32,180 bases of DNA. Source: Eubacteriales bacterium. Its GTDB lineage: Bacteria; Bacillota; Clostridia; Saccharofermentanales; UBA5734. Shown one piece after another: positions 7,289 through 16,287 of this stretch. Position numbers and translations under genes: made by a program. Below the pieces are notes generated by a model that saw nothing but the letters and a program-made list of their open reading frames with translations, did no database searches and was not told the DNA's origin. Position 1 is the first letter of the stretch, and each line of letters opens with the position of its first letter. Location: positions 1-32,180 of the forward strand of contig JAQVJP010000019.1 of the NCBI GenBank assembly GCA_028695145.1, written 5' to 3'.

Positions 7289-8778
7289 AATTGAATCTGC
7301 TCCAATTCTCCTTCAAGCGAAAATGTTTTGGCACGAGTAATCTTAACAAGAGCGAACATACCTTCGAGAAGATCTCCATCAAACATCCCATCATTCCCCA
7401 ATAAATTGGCGGGAATTTTATTCAAATCCTTAGTGGTAAAATTGACTAACCTGCTGTCAGCTGTTCTGCCACTAAGAACAGTTGGGGCTGACTCACTTCT
7501 GCCCTCAATCATAACCTCAACTAATTTGCCCTCCAAGAGCAGATTTGAGCTCATGCTATGTTCGTTTTGCAATTCAAGCAAGCGGGAAAAACGATCCTTA
7601 ATTACATCTGGATCAACCTGTTCAGACATTTCCGCAGCTGGTGTTCCGGTCCTTTTACTATAAATAAAAGTAAAAGCACTATTAAAACGAACTTGCTTCA
7701 TGACATCAAGAGTATCAAGAAAATCCTCTTCAGTTTCACCAGGGAATCCAACTATAATGTCTGTACTAAAAGAAATTCCAGGTCTAAGTTTTTTAGCTTT
7801 ATCAACTATTTCTAAATACTGCTCTTTTGTATAGTGCCTATTCATCTTTTGCAATATTTTATTACTGCCAGATTGCAAAGGCAAATGCAAATGAGGTTCG
7901 ATGTTTTCGTATCTGCCAATTACCTGTATTAATTTATCTGAAATATCTTTAGGATGAGAGGTCATAAACCTGATACGCTTGAGTCCATCAATGCGTGCGG
8001 CGGCTTCCATCAAATCGGCAAAATCCGGACAGTTTGGATCCGTTTTCTTAAGATCGTTCCCATAAGAATTAACATTTTGTCCCAGTAATATAACTTCATG
8101 ATAACCTTCTTGTGCTAACTGATTAAGCTCAAGCATAATCTGGTCGAAGGATCTACTTCTTTCACGACCTCTTGTATATGGTACGATGCAATATGTACAG
8201 AAATTATTACAGCCAAACATGATGGAGACAAGAGCTCGATGTTTACGAGCTCTCTGGATTGGAATATCCTCTGCCAAAGTATCATCGTTGCCAATTTCAT
8301 ATACTCTTCTGCTGTCAGTTAATCGATGCCACAAAATTTCCGGTAATCTGTAAATATCCTGAGGTCCAAACAACATATCAACAAATGGATAACTCTTACG
8401 AATTTTCTCAACATGTATATCTTGATTAATCATACAACCGCATATACCAATAAGCAGATTTGGCTTATCCCGTCGAAGATTTTTCAAAATGCCAAGATGT
8501 CCGAACAACCTGTCATCAGCATTTTCACGAACGCTACAAGTATTGATAAAAATTAAATCAGCATCTTCATATGAATTAACCTTGGAATAACCCATTTCGT
8601 TCAACAGTCCAGACATTCTTTCGCTGTCATTTTCGTTTTGCTGACATCCGAAGGTCATAATAAAATAGGTTGATCCTCTTGCATTCAATAAGCCTTGTGA
8701 TGAATCCAGTTCTTTTATTCTCTTAGCGAACTCTCTCTGTCTTGTAGTTTCTGATTCTGTAACTATATGTAATGACAA
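7285..8778 (-). CDS. miaB: tRNA-2-methylthio-N6-dimethylallyladenosine synthase MiaB
   Basis: Radical-SAM methylthiotransferase that acts on i6A37 of tRNA, the product of MiaA. The N-terminal UPF0004 domain carries three Cys for the second Fe-S cluster (TFGCQQN, NTCSVRE, ICGCM). The radical-SAM cluster motif is CNNFCTYC (Cys190, Cys194, Cys197), and a C-terminal TRAM-like region follows. I prefer the TTG start at 8778 (497 aa) because AGAGG lies seven bases before it. An in-frame ATG at 8802 would add eight residues but has no ribosome site. It is the first gene of the miaB-mutS-mutL-miaA-hfq run, 79 nt after the transglutaminase gene; I see no convincing terminator or promoter in that gap. 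Confidence 0.95.
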   Translation of the reverse strand: MSLHIVTESETTRQREFAKRIKELDSSQGLLNARGSTYFIMTFGCQQNENDSERMSGLLNEMGYSKVNSYEDADLIFINTCSVRENADDRLFGHLGILKNLRRDKPNLLIGICGCMINQDIHVEKIRKSYPFVDMLFGPQDIYRLPEILWHRLTDSRRVYEIGNDDTLAEDIPIQRARKHRALVSIMFGCNNFCTYCIVPYTRGRERSRSFDQIMLELNQLAQEGYHEVILLGQNVNSYGNDLKKTDPNCPDFADLMEAAARIDGLKRIRFMTSHPKDISDKLIQVIGRYENIEPHLHLPLQSGSNKILQKMNRHYTKEQYLEIVDKAKKLRPGISFSTDIIVGFPGETEEDFLDTLDVMKQVRFNSAFTFIYSKRTGTPAAEMSEQVDPDVIKDRFSRLLELQNEHSMSSNLLLEGKLVEVMIEGRSESAPTVLSGRTADSRLVNFTTKDLNKIPANLLGNDGMFDGDLLEGMFALVKITRAKTFSLEGELEQIQL

Positions 8779-8857
8779 TTTATTTACCTCTATTCTTTTC
8801 ATTTAGTATTAATAACAACTTGATCCCAATTGATGATAGCAAATTTTCTAACTCTTG

Positions 8858-11566
8858 TCAGTTAGTGATTTCATGCTTGCGGATTATAACAAGAAGTGGC
8901 GTAAGATATAAATATAGTCTCAGTTTAGCAATCTTACTAGTACTTACAGTTTTTAAGCCATTAAGCAAATTACTAAATACATGCCAAACAACTCCCCACT
9001 GTTTCTGTAACATTTCACCATTGCCGTAGAGTGCTTCGTTCATAACATCAGCCGCTTGCTTCCACTCATGCGCATCAACCGTACCATGTGTCAAAGAAAA
9101 AATATCATATCGACAGTCTTCAGCGAATTTACTCCAAACCAGGCCGTTTTTAAATGCGTGACTTCCAGAGGGCATTAATTTACTTAGTACTTTTTGAACT
9201 AATTTAATCCGTGATCTAATATCTGGATATTCTGACAACCACCAATCTTCAACAAATATTTTTCTGATTTTTCTGACAAGAAGCTTAATAAAAATGTATG
9301 CCACAATAATTACGGACATTAGTACTATAATCAGAATAGAAATAAAGCGTAGAGCTTTTGCCAGAATTGAAGCAGAATCAGCCCTGATTAAATCATCATT
9401 ATTATTATTTCCAGGTGTTGGTTGAGGAATAATAGTTGGCTGAGGTGTCATAGTTATTTCTGGCAGAGGTTCATCGCGTTGAGGATGCTCCCCGGCAATT
9501 TCTAGTACAGCCGCTTCACCACCTGCAGGGGTTGCATCCATGGCTACCCAGCCAATTGGGTCAATGTAAACTTCAGTCCAGGCATGAGCCTGCTGGCCTG
9601 TTATGGTTCTTGTGAAGCCCTGATCGTTATAATCACCTTCAACAAATGAATTATTTTCGTTCGGGTCATCATCAATACTGATAATTCGCGAGTCAGAACC
9701 TGGAACATAATAACCCTCTACATAACGCGCGGGAATACCAGCAAGACGACACAGCATCGTCAGAGCAGTCGCAAAATATACACAGTATCCTTCTCTTTGC
9801 TCAAGAAACCAGCTGACAAATTCACGATCCGCCGGCGGAACCGTTACATCAAGCTTATATTTATTGTTTGTTTGTAAAAACACCCGAAGCGCTTCTGCCC
9901 TCTCGTATTGCGTATCGAGACCATCTGTAACATCAATCACTAATTGCCACAAAGAGCTCTTACTGCCATACTCCGGCAAGTCTGGTAATTGCAGATAATA
10001 TGTATCACCTAATTGCAGCAAAATGTTTTCGGGATCAAATTCGGAATCACTAATATCTATACTCATAAATTGTTTATACATGATTGGAAAAGCTATCGGG
10101 TCAGCTTCCAATTCATAACTTGAAATAGCATAACCATATCCCGGCAAGAATGGCTGAGCTGTATAAATTGCACCACCTCGATTAAAATATAACTTTTCAT
10201 CAAACGGCCAGATATCAGTTAGATCAAATGGCAGCTGATTTTCAATTTGATTAGTCTGTATTGTTATGCCCGCCGGTATGCCTGAATAGAAAACTGATCT
10301 GATTCCCTGACTCAATAACCTGATCTCATAATCCATATTTTTGATTTTCATAGGTCTTATTAAGCCATTATCATCAAGCTTCTCCTGAACACTTGCTCTC
10401 TCCTGCTCAGTTAATATGCTGTAATCAGGTTCAAAATCATAGAAGTATTCGTTATCTTTTAACTCATCAGCTATTTGTCCCTCAAAAACCTTGCTCATTT
10501 CTTGAGTCATATTTGAAAAATCAAATATCGTCATGTCCTGAGCCATTGGTAGTCGTTGCCAGCTGTTGCCAGAATAATCCACACTTACGGAACCTTTTAC
10601 CAGCATATCCTCTGGAGATCCGGCTATAGAGAATACCGGTTGAGAACTTAACGTAACCGGTCCACCAAGATTATTCTCAATAGGGTAATAGCCAGCTGTT
10701 TCAATTGAGAAATCATTAGCTGAGGTATTACCCGTATTACCAGGGTAGGAAAAATATGACACAAGATCCTCAATCGCTTGTGGTCTTTTCGCTCCTGTGA
10801 TAAAAACTGGCGATATAACGCTTGTTAATATTGTTGTAATAAGAACAACCGAAACAACTGGTAAAAGCACCTGCAGGGTCAATGTGTTCTGTATTGTTAT
10901 CAAAGGAGGGCGGACATAACTCTTCCATCCAGGTTGTTTAAGAGCAAACGCAATAAATGTTAGAGCCAAACCAATCATTGATGCGACAGCCATATCATCT
11001 AACTTTATTGCTCTTCTCGCTATAGTTAAGCCTATGACTGAAACAAGCATGAGCCAGGGATGAATGGTTCTGGCAACAAGAAGGTAGCAAAAAACCGCAA
11101 TAATGCCGCCAATCAACAATCCAAGTATCGAAATTGTTTCCAAAGGGAAATAATTTGGCTGAGCTATTAACCAATAGAACGCTTCAATCAGCCAAAAACG
11201 AGCATATTCAATTTGATTCTTGTATAAAACAAATGGACTGTTTCCGATCAAATAGGACAATATATAAAAAAGAGCGCCACTTCCAATCATTATCAGTGTT
11301 ACTTGCCAGCGCCATGCTGTGAGCGCGAGAATAATAATTACAAGTCCGGTTATAAGTGCCTGGTCTGAGATGACAAAATCAATTGCAGACAATGTCAGTG
11401 TCAGAGATATAGTCACAAGGCTGAAGCAATAAGCCAGAAGCAACCTGATAATTATTGCCGGTAGTTTTCTGGAGAAGGCAGGCTTATCAGAACTGGCAGA
11501 TTTTTTCTCATTTACCAGACTTGCTCCGCCTGCGATAATTTTGAAAACACCTTTTATTGTCGGCAT
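8858..11566 (-). CDS. TgpA-type membrane transglutaminase-like protein
   Basis: A 902-residue membrane protein. The first ~260 residues contain several hydrophobic helices. A long extracytoplasmic region leads to a transglutaminase-core domain with a complete triad: Cys595 (EGYCVYFATALTMLCRLAGIPARY), His661 (QQAHAWTEVY) and Asp677 (AMDATP). A Pro/Thr/Asn-rich linker (TPQPTIIPQPTPG) precedes one more helix at about 735-765, and a cytoplasmic DUF4129-like tail ends the protein. Proteins of this build usually sit with DUF58 and MoxR genes, as here; the start lies two bases after the DUF58 stop. The substrate is unknown; a role in envelope protein processing or crosslinking is family-level inference. 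Confidence 0.9.
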   Translation of the reverse strand: MPTIKGVFKIIAGGASLVNEKKSASSDKPAFSRKLPAIIIRLLLAYCFSLVTISLTLTLSAIDFVISDQALITGLVIIILALTAWRWQVTLIMIGSGALFYILSYLIGNSPFVLYKNQIEYARFWLIEAFYWLIAQPNYFPLETISILGLLIGGIIAVFCYLLVARTIHPWLMLVSVIGLTIARRAIKLDDMAVASMIGLALTFIAFALKQPGWKSYVRPPLITIQNTLTLQVLLPVVSVVLITTILTSVISPVFITGAKRPQAIEDLVSYFSYPGNTGNTSANDFSIETAGYYPIENNLGGPVTLSSQPVFSIAGSPEDMLVKGSVSVDYSGNSWQRLPMAQDMTIFDFSNMTQEMSKVFEGQIADELKDNEYFYDFEPDYSILTEQERASVQEKLDDNGLIRPMKIKNMDYEIRLLSQGIRSVFYSGIPAGITIQTNQIENQLPFDLTDIWPFDEKLYFNRGGAIYTAQPFLPGYGYAISSYELEADPIAFPIMYKQFMSIDISDSEFDPENILLQLGDTYYLQLPDLPEYGSKSSLWQLVIDVTDGLDTQYERAEALRVFLQTNNKYKLDVTVPPADREFVSWFLEQREGYCVYFATALTMLCRLAGIPARYVEGYYVPGSDSRIISIDDDPNENNSFVEGDYNDQGFTRTITGQQAHAWTEVYIDPIGWVAMDATPAGGEAAVLEIAGEHPQRDEPLPEITMTPQPTIIPQPTPGNNNNDDLIRADSASILAKALRFISILIIVLMSVIIVAYIFIKLLVRKIRKIFVEDWWLSEYPDIRSRIKLVQKVLSKLMPSGSHAFKNGLVWSKFAEDCRYDIFSLTHGTVDAHEWKQAADVMNEALYGNGEMLQKQWGVVWHVFSNLLNGLKTVSTSKIAKLRLYLYLTPLLVIIRKHEITN

Positions 11567-11568
11567 AA

Positions 11569-12771
11569 TTACCTATCTTTCCTCTCAAATAACGCTTCAG
11601 CTCTTATCTCATATGCCTGTACCCCGGCATCAATAATTTGCTGCCAGTATTCATTTTTTTTGCTTATATTAGGTGCTTGATCCGATACAATCAACAGGAG
11701 TAGTGCACGACCACCTTCAGATTGGTAGAACTCAAGCCAGCGAGATATTTTATCATCGAGCTGCCATGCTACAAGCACAAGATATTCAGCCGGATTATTT
11801 TCCAGTCTCATAACTAAATGTTCAGGCCACGAATAATCCTGCCAGCCAAAATTAGCCATCGATTGTCTCACAAGCTCAAATTGTTCACTGTTATTAGCAT
11901 CAGTAAATTGCCAGGCGGATGAAGCGTCAAGCCATCTGATCTGACGATGCCTTTCAATGAATGAGTACATTGATGACACCGCTGCTTCAAGTTGCCAATC
12001 TAAAAGATTAACAGCAAGTACCGAATCTACCGGAGCAGATGGCTGTACTGAAAAACAGACATACTTCCTACGCGGATCTTCGAATTCTTTTACCATGATT
12101 TCATCAAGTCTTGCTGATAATTTCCAATGAACCCGCTTAAGTGCGTCACCTGTTCGATATGAACGAACATTAGCTACTGTATCAAGCTCACTGCTAAGGG
12201 AATCACTTAACTGGCGTCCTGTCGGCAACCAGTTTTGAGGTTGCGCCCAGGGCTCTGTTGTTCGTCTTAACGCTGGAACTATAGTTACTATCCTGCGATT
12301 TTCCCGCCAGTATCGATGTGAATACTTAGGCCAATAATAAAAACCAAACACATCACGCAGAGCCGCTCTGTAAGCACCTATTTTATACAAACCACAATGA
12401 TTGGCCTGAAATTTGAAGCTGAGAGTAAACGAAGAGCGCGGCCGCAAAATAAATGATTGACGCTTAATTATTTTTTCACCATTTTCATCCTGCCAGAGGC
12501 AAAACACAGACACATAAGGGAAAAAACAAATAGAATTATTATGGCATTTAACTTCAAGAATAACTTGATCATTGCGTTCAACCACTTGCATATGCAGTCT
12601 CTGTTCGAAACTTATTATGGCCCAGCCGAAAATGTAATAAATAAGTGCTACCAATGGAAGCAGTAGACAGGCAACAAGCAGATAAAATAATTGATAAAAT
12701 CCTGTATATAATAGAACCCAGTAAAAAACCAGGCAAAAAAGCAACCACGTAGTCAGTCGCTTCGTCATCAT
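11569..12771 (-). CDS. DUF58 domain membrane protein
   Basis: A 400-residue protein with two N-terminal hydrophobic helices (about residues 8-28 and 29-50), a beta-rich middle, and the DUF58 signature VRSYRTGDALKRVHWKLSAR at 202-221, followed by LDEIMVKEFED. DUF58 proteins have a von Willebrand A-like fold and occur next to MoxR AAA+ ATPases; the pair is thought to act as a chaperone-like or assembly module. The start overlaps the moxR stop (ATGATG context; either Met is possible) and the stop is two bases before the transglutaminase gene, so the three are surely co-translated. Precise function unknown. Confidence 0.9.
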   Translation of the reverse strand: MMTKRLTTWLLFCLVFYWVLLYTGFYQLFYLLVACLLLPLVALIYYIFGWAIISFEQRLHMQVVERNDQVILEVKCHNNSICFFPYVSVFCLWQDENGEKIIKRQSFILRPRSSFTLSFKFQANHCGLYKIGAYRAALRDVFGFYYWPKYSHRYWRENRRIVTIVPALRRTTEPWAQPQNWLPTGRQLSDSLSSELDTVANVRSYRTGDALKRVHWKLSARLDEIMVKEFEDPRRKYVCFSVQPSAPVDSVLAVNLLDWQLEAAVSSMYSFIERHRQIRWLDASSAWQFTDANNSEQFELVRQSMANFGWQDYSWPEHLVMRLENNPAEYLVLVAWQLDDKISRWLEFYQSEGGRALLLLIVSDQAPNISKKNEYWQQIIDAGVQAYEIRAEALFERKDR

Positions 12772-13709
12772 GATTGTGGGATATTTACACTACGCACCAG
12801 CTCAGTCATAATCTGTTCAACGGTGCGCTGGCGCAGTCTGCTCTCCGGCCTTAAAATCAACCTGTGAGCTAAAACCGAGCCAAACATACTCTGAACATCC
12901 TCTGGAAGAACATAATCACGCCCTTGTAAAAAAGCATGTCCACGTGCAGCAAGAATCAGCATTAGCGATCCTCTTGGGCTAAGTCCTAACTGAAGATCAT
13001 GGTGATTCCTGCTCGACTGAGCCAACAGCGCCACATATCTCTTAACTGCTTCACTACAGAAAACTAATTGTACTTGTTTTTGCAGCCAGATAATTTCTTC
13101 ACTGCTAACAACTGTCTCCAAACGATCAAGCGGTGAATCTGCCGTGAATCTGCTATATATTTCCATCTCTTCTTCGAGTGTTGGATAGCCAAGAGAAATC
13201 CTTAACATAAAACGATCGAGCTGTGCTTCCGGCAAAGGATAGGTACCGTGCTGCTCAATTGGGTTTTGCGTAGCCAGCACCATAAACGGCTCCGGCAGAT
13301 CATATGTTCTGCCATCAACAGAAACCTGATTTTCCTGCATTGCCTCAAGAAGGCTTGACTGCGTTTTTGGAGAAGCTCGATTAATCTCATCAGCCAAAAC
13401 AAGCTGATTCATAATCAAACCCGGTCTGTACTCAAACTCTCCAGATTTCTGATTATACATATCAAACCCGGTAATGTCAGAAGGCATAACATCAGGAGTA
13501 AACTGAATACGCTGAAATGACAAACCAAGTGATCTGGCGATTGCCGAAACCAAGGTTGTTTTACCAATACCGGGAATATCTTCAAGCAGAACATGTCCTC
13601 TTGAAAAAATGGCAATCAAAATCAAATCAAGTGCCTGCCTTTTGCCTACCATTACATGACCGATATTGTGTCTGATTTTATCTACAAGTCCTATGGCCTG
13701 CTGATTCAT
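12768..13709 (-). CDS. MoxR-family AAA+ ATPase
   Basis: An ATPase of 313 residues, normal for the MoxR family. Walker A is GIGKTT (47-52), Walker B is LVLADEIN with Asp107 and Glu108, and sensor and arginine-finger regions follow (VLATQNPIEQHGTYPLPEAQLDRFML). No signal peptide or membrane helix is seen, so it is cytoplasmic. It is expected to work on or with the adjacent DUF58 protein, as in moxR-DUF58-tgpA loci generally. The start has GGAAGG upstream and lies 13 nt after the DAHP synthase stop. Confidence 0.94.
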   Translation of the reverse strand: MNQQAIGLVDKIRHNIGHVMVGKRQALDLILIAIFSRGHVLLEDIPGIGKTTLVSAIARSLGLSFQRIQFTPDVMPSDITGFDMYNQKSGEFEYRPGLIMNQLVLADEINRASPKTQSSLLEAMQENQVSVDGRTYDLPEPFMVLATQNPIEQHGTYPLPEAQLDRFMLRISLGYPTLEEEMEIYSRFTADSPLDRLETVVSSEEIIWLQKQVQLVFCSEAVKRYVALLAQSSRNHHDLQLGLSPRGSLMLILAARGHAFLQGRDYVLPEDVQSMFGSVLAHRLILRPESRLRQRTVEQIMTELVRSVNIPQS

Positions 13710-13722
13710 ATGTCAATCCTTC

Positions 13723-14751
13723 CTACACGTTATCGGCAATATTCATTATCAAGCGATATGTATCATCCCATCCAAGGCAAGGGTCAGTAATTGATTTACC
13801 ATAGATATGCTCTCCAGGTTTTTGCGATCCCTCTTCAATATAACTCTCAATCATCAAGCCTTTTACCAGATTTCTAATATCTGGTGAAAGCCTGCGGCTG
13901 TGCAATACTTCACTGGCAATTCGCGGCTGCTCGGAGAACATTTTGTTTGAATTTGCATGATTTGTGTCAATTATACAGGCAGGATTATCAAGCATTCTCT
14001 CAGAATACAATGCTGCCAGCGTACTTAAATCCTCGTAATGATAATTGGGTATACTCTTACCTTGACTGTCTACAGAACCACGCAAAATGGTATGAGCAAG
14101 TTGATTGCCGCTAGTTTTTACCTGCCAGCCCTGATATTTAAAGACATGGCCATGCTGGGCGGCATAGACACCATTTAACATAACATTTAGATCTCCACTG
14201 GTTGGATTTTTCATACCGGCAGGAATATCAATTCCGCTAACAGTCAACCGGTGCTGTTGATTTTCAACGGAGCGAGCGCCTATGGCAACATAACTTAGTA
14301 AATCCGCCAGATAAGTATGATTTTCAGGATAAAGCATTTCATCGGCTGAAGTAAGACCTGATTCCGCTATTGCTTTTAGATGAAGTTGACGCAACGCTAT
14401 TAAGCCAGCGACCATATCAGGATCTTTTTCCGGATCCGGTTGATGCATCATTCCCTTATAGCCTTCACCAGTAGTTCTAGGTTTATTAGTATATATACGC
14501 GGTATTATCAGAAGTTTATCCGCTACTTTCTGCTGAACGGCCGCAAGTCTGCCTACATAATCAAGAACGGGATCTGGATGATCAGCAGAGCAAGGACCTA
14601 TTATCAACAGAAATTTGTCAGAAGTCCCTGTAAGGATCTCGCTAATCTCGCGATCACGTTGTGCTTTTACTTCTTTCATATCCTCACTTGAAGGATACTG
14701 TTCAATTATTTCCTCAGTTGTAGGTATTTTCTTGACGAATTCAAATCCCAT
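13723..14751 (-). CDS. 3-deoxy-7-phosphoheptulonate (DAHP) synthase, class I
   Basis: Condenses phosphoenolpyruvate with erythrose 4-phosphate, the first step of aromatic amino acid synthesis. The 342-residue protein is of the AroF/G/H type: metal-binding Cys54 in IGPCSADHP, KPRTTGEGYKG (90-100), and conserved LSYVAIGARSVENQQHR and IIDTNHANSNK stretches. The length fits the E. coli-type enzyme with an N-terminal extension rather than a chorismate-mutase fusion. Its ATG shares one base with the stop of the upstream membrane-protein gene (TAATG), with AGGAG in front. It is followed by the MoxR module, and no other shikimate gene is nearby, so the context is unusual. The specific paralogue name cannot be decided. 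Confidence 0.94.
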   Translation of the reverse strand: MGFEFVKKIPTTEEIIEQYPSSEDMKEVKAQRDREISEILTGTSDKFLLIIGPCSADHPDPVLDYVGRLAAVQQKVADKLLIIPRIYTNKPRTTGEGYKGMMHQPDPEKDPDMVAGLIALRQLHLKAIAESGLTSADEMLYPENHTYLADLLSYVAIGARSVENQQHRLTVSGIDIPAGMKNPTSGDLNVMLNGVYAAQHGHVFKYQGWQVKTSGNQLAHTILRGSVDSQGKSIPNYHYEDLSTLAALYSERMLDNPACIIDTNHANSNKMFSEQPRIASEVLHSRRLSPDIRNLVKGLMIESYIEEGSQKPGEHIYGKSITDPCLGWDDTYRLIMNIADNV

Positions 14752-15431
14752 TATCTATCTCCTGCTCTTTTCTTATTTTTAAAACTCAAATTTGCAGGTC
14801 TATAACTTCTTATAACCTGTTTTAACCTGCCATTTTCTAATAATTGTCTTGTTTGAGCCGGCTTCTGCTCAAGAGCCAGGATTACAAGACTCATTGTCTG
14901 TCCAGACTGCCAACCTTCGTGATAATGAAGCAGTAAAATTGTGCTTTGTTTAAGTCCCCCGGCACTGCGGCGAACTTGCTCCCTGGCAGCAGCCAATGAT
15001 TGACAACGCCCAGAACCCATAATCGCGCATATGCTGGCATCAGGAAGATTACGAAGCTGCTCAGCCGAAAGAGCAAGTATGGAAATCAGACTGTCAAGAT
15101 TAAAACTCTGTGTCAGGTGATCACTCTCAAATAGCAGTTCCTTATCAGTTAACAGCAAAATTCCTTGAGTTTCTATCGGCAGAGGTAATCCGCCAAGATG
15201 CTGTATATTACTTCCCCAGACAGCCTGACACTGTCTTACCCTGACATTCAACAATCTTCTTCTTTGCAGATTGCGAACTACTATCAGCGCCAATGCCAGC
15301 AGACATGAAACGACAAGCAAAATTGCCGGCACAGCCGATATTACGTAACCTGCCGCCAGCAAAATAGTAGTTATAATAGTAATAATCAATATTGAAACCA
15401 TGTCTACCCCGGTCAGCGAATTATCTGACAC
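14751..15431 (-). CDS. Unknown membrane protein with possible GRAM/PH-like region
   Basis: I do not recognise the family. The N-terminus holds two close hydrophobic helices (about residues 12-32 and 33-53), followed by the basic RNLQRRR, suggesting a membrane hairpin with a cytoplasmic C-terminal ~170 residues. The stretch GILLLTDKELLFESDHLTQSFNLDSLISI resembles the strand pattern of bacterial PH/GRAM-like domains (G-x-L-x-L-T-x-x-R-L-x-F followed by an I-x-x-I strand), but this is a visual match only. The start is uncertain: GTG at 15431 (226 aa) has no clear ribosome site; ATG at 15401 (216 aa) has GGGGT before it. It is coupled by a one-base overlap to DAHP synthase and, through it, to the MoxR module. 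Confidence 0.75.
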   Translation of the reverse strand: MSDNSLTGVDMVSILIITIITTILLAAGYVISAVPAILLVVSCLLALALIVVRNLQRRRLLNVRVRQCQAVWGSNIQHLGGLPLPIETQGILLLTDKELLFESDHLTQSFNLDSLISILALSAEQLRNLPDASICAIMGSGRCQSLAAAREQVRRSAGGLKQSTILLLHYHEGWQSGQTMSLVILALEQKPAQTRQLLENGRLKQVIRSYRPANLSFKNKKRAGDR

Positions 15432-15470
15432 TGCTTGTTCAGCTACTATCAGACAGCTGAATACTATTTT

Positions 15471-15488
15471 AACATATTTTTATATGTT
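15471..15488. other. AT-rich inverted repeat at the end of the pseudouridine synthase gene
   Basis: AACATAT and ATATGTT form a perfect 7-bp stem with a TTTT loop (AAAA on the minus strand), overlapping the stop codon of the upstream minus-strand gene. No U-run follows on the minus strand, so it is at best a weak terminator or an RNA-end stabiliser between the pyr transcription unit and the next operon. Confidence 0.35.
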
Positions 15489-16254
15489 ATTTGCCTGTTT
15501 GAAACGATTCTTGATCAGATTTAAACAGGTTAAAAGGATACCTGTTCGGCAGAGGCAATTCAATTTTGATTTGTGTACCCGTGATTGGATGTTTGAAACT
15601 CAATGACTGAGAAAACAGGGCAATATCAGCCTGCTGTTCAGGAAGGAATTTTGAACCATATTTACGATCGCCCCAGATGGGCCAGCCGGCGTCAGATAAC
15701 TGAACTCTTATTTGATGATGTCTGCCTGTACCAAGTTCGATAGATAATAGCGATAATTTCTGATCCTTATTCACCACGAGTCTGCGCCAGTCAAGTTTAG
15801 CCAACTTACTGCCAGCTTCTTTTTGCTTAGTTATCTTCGATATATTATTGCGCCCATCTCGTAGCAGGTAGTTTTCAAAATGACCAGATTCTACACATGG
15901 TAAACCTTCAATTACCGCCAGGTAAATCTTGCAAATTAATCCTTTTTGCTGCATACCGGCAAAAGCAGCATGAACCACACTGGAACGAGCCAATATTATT
16001 AACCCGCTAACCGGCTGGTCTAGTCTATTAACAAGAAATAACTGTTTTTTATCAAGACCAAGCGCATTTGCCGCCATCTGGACTATATCTAATAAATTAG
16101 GATTTCTACTTTGACTTGGGACACCGGCAGGTTTATTTACAAGACAAAAAAACCTGTCCTTATATATAACCAAGTCTGATTCAGATGAGTAATGCTCTTT
16201 ATTTTGTCGCTTCCGGAAGGATGAGCTCCCCGCCGCTCTATTTTCATTCATCAT
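15487..16254 (-). CDS. RluA-family pseudouridine synthase
   Basis: A pseudouridine synthase acting on rRNA or tRNA; the target cannot be told from sequence. The 255-residue protein has the catalytic motif LVNRLDQPVSGLIIL with Asp79. The residue before Arg-Leu-Asp is Asn rather than the usual His, and PVSG replaces TSG-type endings. It then shows KIYLAVIEG, RHHQIRVQLSDAGWPIWGDRKYG and LPLPNRYP, all typical of RluA proteins. There is no S4 domain, which larger RluD-type enzymes carry. It begins 33 nt after the metallopeptidase gene with GGGG as a weak ribosome site; Met1 or Met2 may be used. Probably the last gene of the pyr transcript. Confidence 0.9.
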   Translation of the reverse strand: MMNENRAAGSSSFRKRQNKEHYSSESDLVIYKDRFFCLVNKPAGVPSQSRNPNLLDIVQMAANALGLDKKQLFLVNRLDQPVSGLIILARSSVVHAAFAGMQQKGLICKIYLAVIEGLPCVESGHFENYLLRDGRNNISKITKQKEAGSKLAKLDWRRLVVNKDQKLSLLSIELGTGRHHQIRVQLSDAGWPIWGDRKYGSKFLPEQQADIALFSQSLSFKHPITGTQIKIELPLPNRYPFNLFKSDQESFQTGK

Positions 16255-16287
16255 TTACCCCAAATATAATTAATTGTAAATCTTATT

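Noticed and set aside
12152-12170. TGTTCG...CGAACA inverted repeat inside the DUF58 gene, as another LexA box
   Set aside because: The half-sites are in the opposite order and 7 nt apart, unlike CGAAC-N4-GTTCG, and it lies deep in a gene body.
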